Below are positions 1-6,129 of a DNA stretch of 9,977 bases, one piece after another (the stretch's first letter is position 1; each line of letters opens with the position of its first letter). The notes beneath the pieces were generated by a model. It was not told where the DNA came from. It saw only the letters and a program-made list of their open reading frames with translations, and did not search any database. This stretch comes from JBGPIK01 sp041484845 (GTDB taxonomy: Bacteria > Desulfobacterota > Binatia > UBA9968): assembly GCA_041484845.1 (NCBI GenBank), contig JBGPIK010000249.1, positions 1-9,977 of the forward strand. The letters run 5' to 3'. Position numbers and translations under genes: made by a program.

Positions 1-125
1 ATGAAATGTTACAGATCTTGAGCCTGACCATGTTCGAGAAAATTCCATTAGATCAACTCCTTAACAAAATCGTCACCGATGACATTGAGGCGTTTTCACC
101 TAATCAACTAAATTTGTTCAATTAA
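1..125 (+). CDS. IS4-family transposase, C-terminal end (5' part outside the window)
   Basis: An open frame enters from the left edge (first full codon at base 3) and ends at TAA 123-125. The 40 residues run ...ILSLTMFEKIPLDQLL... and finish with NQLNLFN. A Leu-rich 'LSLTLFEK(T/M)P' segment followed by a terminal 'NQL.LF' is what I know from the C-terminus of IS4-group DDE transposases that carry an N-terminal DUF4372 domain. No catalytic residue is visible because the DDE core lies upstream of the window. The frame is not obviously broken here, so the copy may be intact. The next gene begins only 13 bp after the stop, so the right end of the element must lie in or just before that gene. Its terminal inverted repeat cannot be identified without the left end. 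The family call rests on a short tail and is moderately sure. Confidence 0.6.
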   Translation, partial: EMLQILSLTMFEKIPLDQLLNKIVTDDIEAFSPNQLNLFN

Positions 126-138
126 TACCCGGACGCTA

Positions 139-822
139 ATGATGAAAACTAATTATCGATTCATCGGTTTGCTCGCAGCTGCAATTTGCTTGGTCATGGG
201 ATCTAGCGAGTCACGGGCTACCGTCATCCTTGATCAATCCTGGACAACCAATACACAGTGCGGTGGTGATTGTTTTGGATCTACTTACAGACTGATTATC
301 GATGATGGTGGTACAAACGACACTAATTTTAGCGCAAAGTTGATAGTTGACGCATCGGCCTATGTTCCACCCTCTGGTAAGGCAAATTATTTGTTTATCT
401 CTGCCGTTGATTTTAAGCCCGCTAGCAACGTGAGCGGCGCGAGCTTAACAGCCGCGCCGGGAGGGAAAGCGGGTTGGAATCTTTCCTTTAATGACGGTCA
501 AGTATCGGCCGACTGCTCCGGCAGTGGCAATGGGTTCGTTTGCACCAACGATGTAGGCACAAATAATTTGGCACCGGTGCCTCATACTCCTTACGAATGG
601 GATTTTAACTTTTCCCTTTTGGCTGGCGGAGATAATAGTGATATCGCTTTTGGTCATCTCGGCACCAGGTATTGTGATGCATCTGGAGATTGCACGGGCG
701 TCATCGTTTCGATAGAGCAACCTGGCACCACTCCAGTTCCCGAACCATCAACACTGCTTTTGGTTGGTGTCGGCCTAGTTGCCGTTTCGTTAGTTGCGAA
801 ATCGCGGTTGAGGAAACATTAA
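139..822 (+). CDS. PEP-CTERM sorting domain protein, secreted, unknown function
   Basis: This 227-residue exported protein has an N-terminal signal peptide: basic MMKTNYR, a hydrophobic stretch at about 8-20, and likely cleavage near SRA27. It ends with a textbook PEP-CTERM signal: VPEP at 200-203, a hydrophobic helix at about 205-220, then a basic tail (KSRLRKH). In the family this tail is recognised by an exosortase in the inner membrane, and the protein is delivered to the surface or exopolysaccharide matrix. The body is Gly/Asn/Ser/Asp-rich with no enzyme motif. Six cysteines follow the signal peptide in three close pairs (41/45, 126/135, 179/185), which fits disulfides outside the cytoplasm. 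ATGATG at 139 is the only sensible start, but no good ribosome-binding site precedes it (only GGA at about 131-133). The gene is visibly AT-richer than those downstream and lies right after an IS end. Exported PEP-CTERM protein is a firm call; its specific role is unknown. Confidence 0.9.
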   Translation: MMKTNYRFIGLLAAAICLVMGSSESRATVILDQSWTTNTQCGGDCFGSTYRLIIDDGGTNDTNFSAKLIVDASAYVPPSGKANYLFISAVDFKPASNVSGASLTAAPGGKAGWNLSFNDGQVSADCSGSGNGFVCTNDVGTNNLAPVPHTPYEWDFNFSLLAGGDNSDIAFGHLGTRYCDASGDCTGVIVSIEQPGTTPVPEPSTLLLVGVGLVAVSLVAKSRLRKH

Positions 823-983
823 GCCACACCAACAGTCTCTCCGCATTACAAATGACCGCCCATTCCAAGGTGCGACCATTTGCTTTTTATCGCCCACAGT
901 ATCGTGATGGCTCTGACTGCCTCGCGCTCTTCCATTGCCCACGCCAACGCGAGCGCAATTTGGCTTAATGCCACGTTCCTATT

Positions 984-1241
984 TCACGATTGTTTGGCCT
1001 TTAATTGTTGATCATTCCCTTTGATAAACGATCTGATCTCATCGGCGTAGTCGAGCAATCTTAGCCACTGCTCTTTGTAGAGGGTCACGGGAAATCTGCC
1101 AAGACCATAGACCGACAGAGCCCCCTTTTCGCTGACCTTCAACCGCAACTGGCCCGGTTTCCGTTGCTGTATCTGCTCCCGTAACGCCCGGTTCTCAAGC
1201 TCGAGGCGCGCCAACTTCTGCTCGGCTGTTTCTTCTGCCAT
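984..1241 (-). CDS. Small conserved coiled-coil protein, unknown function
   Basis: This 85-residue, cytoplasmic-looking protein has no signal or membrane segment. Residues 3-27 (EETAEQKLARLELENRALRE) form a Leu/Glu/Arg heptad-like coiled coil. They are followed by a compact part at 31-75 containing VSEKGALSVYGLGRFPVTLY and EQWLRLLD. The 'SVYGLGRFPVTLY.EQW' block resembles small conserved hypothetical proteins that I recall from cyanobacteria and environmental proteobacteria, but I know of no assigned function. The start is supported by GGAGG at 1250-1246 on the minus strand, 4 nt before ATG. Codons look normal and the protein is well organised for its length, so I take it as real. It stands alone, with a 161-bp gap on one side and a 313-bp gap on the other. 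The coiled coil suggests oligomerisation or a partner protein; this is inference. Confidence 0.72.
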   Translation of the reverse strand: MAEETAEQKLARLELENRALREQIQQRKPGQLRLKVSEKGALSVYGLGRFPVTLYKEQWLRLLDYADEIRSFIKGNDQQLKAKQS

Positions 1242-1554
1242 ATAGCCTCCGAATTCCTGTTATAAGTTCATTGTCGGTATGCACATTGGTTCCGGCCCTC
1301 TCACAAGCGATCCGAAACCAAACTCGGCACTCATGAGACTTCATATTCCAGCCGAGGAGGAAATCCAAGCCTTTTCCTGTGGTGAAACCAATTTCTCTCC
1401 CAGAACTGTGAGCGCGCCACCAGGATGCGATGCCGTTGTTGCTCAGGCTCTGCTTGATCCCGAACTCAACTGTGACTATAAGAAGGAACAGACATTCACT
1501 TCCGGATTCGCAGACTAAAATCATTCTTTTAAATTCATTAGGAGGTAGGCACGA
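1242..1554. other. Intergenic region between divergent genes, no convincing gene
   Basis: This 313-bp stretch separates the minus-strand small protein from the plus-strand amidohydrolase, so it must hold both promoters. I see a TATAAC-like hexamer on the minus strand (about 1262-1267) as a possible -10 for the small gene, without a clear -35. A 79-codon open frame exists at 1279-1518 plus and a longer one overlaps on the minus strand. Neither has a recognisable motif or ribosome-binding site, and both look like chance frames. No RNA structure, repeat or operator was recognised. Confidence 0.5.
1540..1546 (+). promoter_or_regulatory. Strong Shine-Dalgarno site of the amidohydrolase
   Basis: AGGAGGT, a near-perfect anti-16S match, lies 8 nt before ATG 1555. 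It fixes that start and suggests efficient translation. Confidence 0.85.
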
Positions 1555-2637
1555 ATGAGCAGCCCACTGGGAACCCGAATCATCGATGGCGACGGTCACA
1601 TATTTGAAGACAATGCAGGAATTATCACTCACATGGACTCACCGTATCGAGAGATCGCGCACCGGAAAGGCGTGATTTTTCCGCCCCTGGACCACCTGCA
1701 CACCGCGCGGGCCGTGGAAACACCGCCGCAGCGGGATCAGCGTCCTGCGGTGGGCCCTAAAGGCTGGATTGATTTTCTTGACGACGTGGGCATCGAATGG
1801 ACCGTGCTCTATCCCACCACCGCGCTCTCCTACGGTAAGATCGTCAGCCTGGATTATGCAGTCGCGATTTCACGAGCCTATAACGACTGGCTTTGCGAAA
1901 CGTATATAAAATTCAACTCACGCTTCAAAGGGATGGCGCTCATTCCAATGCAAGACCCCGAAGAGGCCGCCAAGGAACTTCACCGCGCGGTGACTGAACT
2001 CGGGATGCTCGGCGCGATGATGCCGTCTAACGGCCTGGCGTATCCGCTCGGCGCCAAAAGTTACTGGCCGGTTTACGAAGAAGCCAATCGGCTCGGTTGC
2101 TGCCTGGCGGTTCATGGAGGAGCCCACGACCGTTTTGGTATGGACCATATGAATATGTATGTGCCCGTGCACGCTTTAGGCCACCCGTGGGGTTTGACGA
2201 TCAACTGCGCGGACATTCTATACAATGGCGTCTTCGATCGCTTCCCGCGCGCACGCATCGCCTTTCTTGAAGGCGGCGTAGCTTGGCTGCTGCTATTACT
2301 GGAGCGGCTGCACGCTTCGCATGAAACCCATTTTCAGTATATTCCGTCCACCGAATTCGGCGTGCGCGAGGGCGAGGAGCCGAGTCACTACGTAAAAAAG
2401 CTGATCAACGAAGGCCGTTTCTTCCTCGGTATTGAGACAGAGGAGTTGACCATGCCTTTCGCCATCAAGATCGTAGGGAATCGGCCGTTTATCTACTCGT
2501 CGGACTTTCCGCATGAAGTCACCCATGAAAGCTGCAAGCATGATATCGGCGAGCTGATGGAAAGCGAGGAGATCACCAGCGACGACAAAGCCGCTCTGCT
2601 CTACCGTAACGCGGAGCGTTTCTACAAGTTTAAATAA
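1555..2637 (+). CDS. Amidohydrolase family 2 (ACMSD-like) metal-dependent hydrolase or decarboxylase
   Basis: This is a 360-residue TIM-barrel enzyme of the Amidohydro_2 group, the superfamily of ACMSD and gamma-resorcylate decarboxylase, which hydrolyse or decarboxylate small, often aromatic, acids. Visible hallmarks are DGDGHIFE at 11-18 (metal ligands likely D13 and H15), AVHGG at 185-189 (H187 likely ligand), conserved His near VHALGHPW (205-212), FLEGGVAWL at 237-245 and YSSDFPHE at 314-321 (D317 the expected final metal ligand and catalytic base). The 'FLEGG' Glu stands where many relatives have 'HGG'; I recall this as typical of a large environmental subfamily annotated only as amidohydrolase. 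The length is normal for the family and there is no signal peptide, so it acts in the cytoplasm. It is a single gene with strong SD at 1540-1546 and is followed by a hairpin at 2644. The substrate cannot be told from sequence. Confidence 0.9.
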   Translation: MSSPLGTRIIDGDGHIFEDNAGIITHMDSPYREIAHRKGVIFPPLDHLHTARAVETPPQRDQRPAVGPKGWIDFLDDVGIEWTVLYPTTALSYGKIVSLDYAVAISRAYNDWLCETYIKFNSRFKGMALIPMQDPEEAAKELHRAVTELGMLGAMMPSNGLAYPLGAKSYWPVYEEANRLGCCLAVHGGAHDRFGMDHMNMYVPVHALGHPWGLTINCADILYNGVFDRFPRARIAFLEGGVAWLLLLLERLHASHETHFQYIPSTEFGVREGEEPSHYVKKLINEGRFFLGIETEELTMPFAIKIVGNRPFIYSSDFPHEVTHESCKHDIGELMESEEITSDDKAALLYRNAERFYKFK

Positions 2638-2643
2638 ATGAAC

Positions 2644-2667
2644 TACCCCGCAGCAAGCTGCGGGGTA
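2644..2667. terminator. Perfect hairpin between convergent genes, possible bidirectional terminator
   Basis: TACCCCGCAGC at 2644-2654 pairs perfectly with GCTGCGGGGTA at 2657-2667. This gives an 11-bp GC-rich stem (9-10 bp if the loop opens to CAAG or larger), 6 bp after the amidohydrolase stop. Neither side has a proper T-tract, so intrinsic termination is unproven. Part of the sequence recurs at 2789-2805, so it may equally be a repeat unit. Confidence 0.45.
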
Positions 2668-2805
2668 TCGAAGATAGGCGTGTTTCACTAGCCTAATGTA
2701 GGGTGGGTAGAGGTGCACAGCGCCGACACCCACCGCGTAGAACGATGGGTTTCACTAACGCTCAACCCATCCTACTTTTGATTCGCAGCGCAGCAAGCTG
2801 CGGGG
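2649..2805. repeat. Direct 17-bp repeat pair flanking a palindromic unit
   Basis: CGCAGCAAGCTGCGGGG occurs exactly at 2649-2665 and again at 2789-2805. Each copy folds as CGCAGC-AA-GCTGCG. The right copy has an alternative partner: CTGCGGG at 2798-2804 pairs with CCCGCAG at 2812-2818 over a 7-nt loop. The two copies bracket the 78-bp element at 2698-2775. Confidence 0.8.
2698..2775. repeat. 78-bp dispersed-type palindromic element (GTAGGGTGGGT...ACCCATCCTAC)
   Basis: The outer ends are inverted: GTAGGGTGGGT at 2698-2708 against ACCCATCCTAC at 2765-2775, with one mismatch. Inside are two hairpins: GGTGGGT 2702-2708 with ACCCACC 2728-2734, and GATGGGTT 2744-2751 with AACCCATC 2764-2771. The 'gtaggatgggt...aacccatcctac' type is familiar to me as a short non-coding repeat scattered between genes in many proteobacterial genomes. 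Its origin is unknown. Here it sits between convergent genes, where such units often accumulate. Confidence 0.75.
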
Positions 2806-2837
2806 AATTAACCCGCAGAGGTTAAAATGCACCTCGT

Positions 2838-4796
2838 TTAGCTCGCGCGTTGCGCGAATACGCGGCGAACGGTTAGTCCGAGATCCCTTGACCCTAGCGG
2901 CTTCAGGCAAAACGCATCGATGCCCATCGCTTTGGCGGCATCGCCGTCGACAACGTGACTGAAGCCGGTGCAGAGAATTACCGGAATGTCCGGACGAATG
3001 CGGCGGAATTCTTTTGTTAGAGCTTCCCCCGTTATATCGGGCATCGTTTGGTCCGTGATGATTAAGTCGAAACGATCCGGCTTCGACCGGAACATTTCCA
3101 ATGCCTCAGTGGTGTTGGTTGTGCCGACGACATCGTAGCCCAGTCCTGCCAAAATTTCTCGCACCACGTCAACAAGATCCTCTTCGTCATCCACATACAG
3201 AATGCGCTCGGTTCCATGCGGAATCGGGGCTTCCGGGGGACTCTCACGTTCGGGAGCTTGATCGGCTCGAGGAAGATAAACCGCGAAGGTTGTGCCGACG
3301 TCCGGAGTGCTCTCCACTATGACCGCACCACCGTGCTTTGCCACAATCCCGTGGACCACCGCCAGCCCCATTCCGGTCCCCTGCCCCACCTCATTCGTCG
3401 TAAAGAACGGCTCAAAAATGCGCTCCATGACCTCTGGCTTCATTCCATGTCCTGTGTCTCGAACCGACAGAACGATGTGAGGGCCGGGGCGTACTTCAGT
3501 ATGGAGCGCTGCGAACGATGAATCGACCTCTACCGCGTCCACACAAACTTCCAATACCCCTCCTTGCTCGCGCATAGCATGCGCGGCGTTGGCACAGAGG
3601 TTCATCAGCACCTGCTGCATTTGCGTAGGGTCGGCCATCACAGTTCCGGCATTCCCAACGGCGTGCTGGCGTATCTCGATGTTGGACGGTAACGATGCAC
3701 GAAGCAACGTCATGAGTTCGTTGACGAGCAGGTGGATCTGCACAGGCTTGCGTTCTTGCTCGCTTTGCCGGCTAAAAAGAATGATTTGCCGGATCAACTC
3801 CTTGGCGCGCTTTCCGCCGATGATAACTTTTTCAAGGTGATGATGCTCCGGGCTGTTTTCATTCACTTCGCCTAGGGCAAGCTCGGTATGGTTGATCATC
3901 GTCATCAGGATATTGTTGAAATCGTGAGCGATGCCGCCGGCCAACGTTCCGATCGCTTCCATTTTATGCGCCTGGCGAAGCTGTTCTTCCACCCGATCAC
4001 GCTCTGTGATGAGCCGATGAAGTTCCTGATTGGCTGCCTCCAAGCGGTCATATCCCTCCTTGAGAGTCCTACTCATCGCATTAAAGTTGCTCGCCAGCTC
4101 GCCAAATTCCGTCTTGTCTTTCTGGGATATCGTATATCCGATTGATCCCGAAGCTATAATCTTCGTCGCATCGACAAGTTCCTTTATCGGCCTCGTAATC
4201 GATCGTGTAAGGTTTGCCGATACGATGATGCCAAGCAATAAAGAAGAAACAAGGATAACGAGAATGATGATTCTCGCGTAATTGATGTTTATAAGGGCCG
4301 TCGACGTTAGATTAACAAGCGTCGCGCTCGCGGAAGAAGACATATTCTCAGTTTGCCGGAGAAGCTCTTCCCCGATTTTCGCGGCGTCTGATTTGATGTT
4401 CGCAATTCTTTCTCTGTTCGCGGATGCCGTGATGTAATAACTTAACGCTATTTTATAGTCGGAGATGAGCGACCGAACTTTTTCTAGCTGTTTGTAAATG
4501 GATTCCTTGTGATGGCAGGTGGAGCATTTTGCAGCAGATTCGTCGAGCGTTGAAACATTTTCGACGACCGAATCAAGATTATGACCGAGTGGAGTATTAA
4601 GGGTGTAAAGATCGGACTGCACGGTTTGGATGCTTATGACTAGGCTGCGCCTGAGGTTTTCAATTTGATGAAGTTTAATGAGACGCAGTAATTCTTCTGT
4701 TGTGTTTTCGATATATAAAGTTGAAATCAGCGTCGCTGATGTAAAGAAAACGAACAGAGCAAGAAGCGATAGAATTATTTTGCGCTTGATTTTCAT
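2838..4796 (-). CDS. Hybrid sensor histidine kinase with periplasmic CxxCH haem motif, HAMP and C-terminal receiver
   Basis: This is a 652-residue inner-membrane sensor. Segments in order: TM1 at about 7-28; a periplasmic, largely helical domain at 29-173 with a c-type haem signature CSTCH at 91-95; TM2 at about 174-194; HAMP at 195-247; a short coiled linker at 248-275; HisKA with phospho-acceptor H291 in GGIAHDFNNIL; HATPase with N box around 395-408, DTGHGM 447-452, FEPFFTT 461-467 and GTGMGLAVVHG 473-483; and a receiver domain at about 530-650 with YVDDEED, phospho-acceptor D582 in ITDQTMPD, and K632 in LKP. All kinase and receiver key residues are present. The start overlaps the stop of the upstream binding-protein gene (ATGA 4796-4793) and has no SD of its own, so translation is probably coupled. 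No DNA-binding response regulator is encoded nearby, so the output target is unknown. The haem is inferred from the motif only; other metal binding is possible. Confidence 0.93.
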   Translation of the reverse strand: MKIKRKIILSLLALFVFFTSATLISTLYIENTTEELLRLIKLHQIENLRRSLVISIQTVQSDLYTLNTPLGHNLDSVVENVSTLDESAAKCSTCHHKESIYKQLEKVRSLISDYKIALSYYITASANRERIANIKSDAAKIGEELLRQTENMSSSASATLVNLTSTALININYARIIILVILVSSLLLGIIVSANLTRSITRPIKELVDATKIIASGSIGYTISQKDKTEFGELASNFNAMSRTLKEGYDRLEAANQELHRLITERDRVEEQLRQAHKMEAIGTLAGGIAHDFNNILMTMINHTELALGEVNENSPEHHHLEKVIIGGKRAKELIRQIILFSRQSEQERKPVQIHLLVNELMTLLRASLPSNIEIRQHAVGNAGTVMADPTQMQQVLMNLCANAAHAMREQGGVLEVCVDAVEVDSSFAALHTEVRPGPHIVLSVRDTGHGMKPEVMERIFEPFFTTNEVGQGTGMGLAVVHGIVAKHGGAVIVESTPDVGTTFAVYLPRADQAPERESPPEAPIPHGTERILYVDDEEDLVDVVREILAGLGYDVVGTTNTTEALEMFRSKPDRFDLIITDQTMPDITGEALTKEFRRIRPDIPVILCTGFSHVVDGDAAKAMGIDAFCLKPLGSRDLGLTVRRVFAQRAS

Positions 4797-5662
4797 TGGT
4801 TGACGTAGGAATACTGCTCGACGTCGATCCCGGCCTTTCTGGCAATATCGAATACCGGATTATAATCCTCTTTTGCGGTGGCAATGAATTTAAGCGCGCC
4901 AAAGGTCTTGAGGATTCCTACTCCGTCCTTGTCTCGGTCCATTTCAAGCAGAACATTTTTCAATTGTCTCTTGATTTCGGGTTCGAGGGTTTTTCTGAGA
5001 CCAAGACCATTGGATGGCACCTTGGGGGATTGAGCAAGCACAATCAAGTCCTTGGTTACCCGCGGATCCGCCCGCGCCACTAAATCGAAGATTGTATTCT
5101 TCGCGGTGCCGATATCTGCTTCTCCGTTGAGGACGGCACGTATGGCGGCGTCATGACTACCGGTAAAATAGATTTCTTTGAAATAACTTTCGATTTCGGT
5201 AACACCATGTTCTCTAAAGTAAGCAAGTGAAAATACATATCCCGCGGTGGTCGCTCTTTCCACGAATGCGACGGTTTTTCCTCGCATATCGGCTACGTCT
5301 CTAATCTTGCCGCTCTTTTTAACGAAAATATAGCCCCGATAGGTGGAACTACCGTCGAGCCATAAGGGCCTGGCGATCGGCTCAACACCCAGCTTTTTGA
5401 TGGCCATGGCTCCCGTGAAGCTCCCCCAAAAAGCGCCGTCCAATTTGTTTCGAGCGAAATAATCGATGATATTGCCGTACCTCGAGAGCATCGTTAACTT
5501 CACGTCCATGCCAGTTTTGCTCGCGAGGTAGCCCTGGAGCGGCTTATGTCTAGCCACTTGCTCGAAGACGTTTTGCTCCGGGATCAGTCCGAGGGTCAGT
5601 TCTTTTGCCTGTGAACTGCTGGAAAAAACACTGAGCGAAATCACTAAAAGTATGCGGTACAT
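4793..5662 (-). CDS. PhnD-like periplasmic phosphate/phosphite/phosphonate-type binding protein
   Basis: This 289-residue Sec-exported protein has a signal peptide at 1-19 (MYRILLVISLSVFSSSSQA, cleavage before K20). The mature part has the PhnD/PtxB-family pattern: LGLIPEQN at 24-31, the KP.YL..KTG region at 40-51, DGAFWGSFTGAMA at 75-87, YRGYIFVKK at 108-116, FVERATTAGYVFS at 133-145 (the ligand-loop position, usually STSG.), FTGSHDAAIRAVLNGEADIGT at 166-186, and SNGLGLRKTL at 217-226. I start it at 5662 rather than at the in-frame ATG 5764: GAGAGG lies 7 nt upstream and the signal peptide begins right there. The mature protein has no cysteine. No permease or ATPase genes adjoin it. Instead it overlaps a sensor kinase by 4 bp, as for AioX with AioS, so sensing rather than transport is the likely job. 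The ligand is not predictable. Confidence 0.88.
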   Translation of the reverse strand: MYRILLVISLSVFSSSSQAKELTLGLIPEQNVFEQVARHKPLQGYLASKTGMDVKLTMLSRYGNIIDYFARNKLDGAFWGSFTGAMAIKKLGVEPIARPLWLDGSSTYRGYIFVKKSGKIRDVADMRGKTVAFVERATTAGYVFSLAYFREHGVTEIESYFKEIYFTGSHDAAIRAVLNGEADIGTAKNTIFDLVARADPRVTKDLIVLAQSPKVPSNGLGLRKTLEPEIKRQLKNVLLEMDRDKDGVGILKTFGALKFIATAKEDYNPVFDIARKAGIDVEQYSYVNQ

Positions 5663-5930
5663 AGGTTTGCCTCTCGCCGTTTGTACCACTTTGAGCAATT
5701 CCACGACAAGCCTCGAGTGACGACACGGCTCGCATCGGGCCTCAACCTCATCGGTGCCGACCATGAGAGCGTCTCGCCTGGTGCAATATCATCCTTCGCT
5801 TCCCGCTTTGTCTCAGATAGGAACGGTGGCGATTATATCCACATCTGCGCATGATCCTAGCCCGCATGGGCCACGCGTAGGCGATCGAGGGGTGAGTTTG
5901 GAAGAGCGAGCACAGGGAACAGGATTCAAG

Positions 5931-5990
5931 GTTCCAGGTTCAACGTTCAACTGGCTTCGAACCTTGAGCATTGAACTTTGAACATGGAAC
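5931..5990. repeat. 60-bp inverted repeat with 20-bp arms
   Basis: The arm at 5931-5950 (GTTCCAGGTTCAACGTTCAA) matches the reverse complement of 5971-5990 at 18 of 20 positions, with a 20-nt spacer. Each arm holds GTTCAA-type sub-repeats. The spacer contains GAACCTTG (5959-5966), the complement of CAAGGTTC just at the left arm's start. The form resembles short mobile or dispersed repeats built from GTTCAA units that I associate with environmental deltaproteobacterial genomes. It could also act as an operator or transcript hairpin for the flanking divergent genes. Confidence 0.75.
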
Positions 5991-6115
5991 TAAACCTCGC
6001 CCTCGCTCTGGAAGGCTCGCCTCTCCATCGGAACCCCACCGGGATGGCAGCGGTTTGGGCTTGTAATATCGGGGTATCAGGATATAAAGGTTTTTCTTGA
6101 ATGACGCTAAAGGAC

Positions 6116-6122
6116 AAGGAGG
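6116..6122 (+). promoter_or_regulatory. Shine-Dalgarno site of the zinc-type dehydrogenase
   Basis: AAGGAGG lies 7 nt before ATG 6130. It decides in favour of this start over the in-frame ATG 6097, whose extra 11 residues are not family-like. Confidence 0.85.
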
Positions 6123-6129
6123 AGTGTCA

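Larger units (their letters stand above)
5663..6129. other. Divergent intergenic region with both promoters and an inverted repeat
   Basis: This 467-bp gap lies between the minus-strand sensor operon and the plus-strand dehydrogenase. It must contain both promoters, but I cannot point to convincing -35/-10 pairs or a sigma-54 site. Its clear structure is the inverted repeat at 5931-5990. The open frames that cross it carry no motif. The SD for the sensor operon is GAGAGG at 5675-5670 (minus). Confidence 0.55.

Noticed and set aside
1279..1518. 79-codon plus-strand frame in the same gap
   Set aside because: No ribosome-binding site, no hydrophobic or domain pattern and no family resemblance; likely chance.
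1195..1632. 145-codon open frame on the minus strand across the gap upstream of the amidohydrolase
   Set aside because: It overlaps the start of the well supported amidohydrolase and the 5' end of the small coiled-coil gene, has no ribosome-binding site and contains no recognisable motif.
4793..5662. Calling the binding protein AioX (arsenite sensor)
   Set aside because: The gene order fits, but the mature protein contains no cysteine and no arsenite oxidase genes are in the window, so the name is not justified.
5663..5764. N-terminal extension of the PhnD-like protein to ATG 5764
   Set aside because: It would place 34 polar residues ahead of a clear signal peptide, and the start at 5662 has a properly spaced GAGAGG site.
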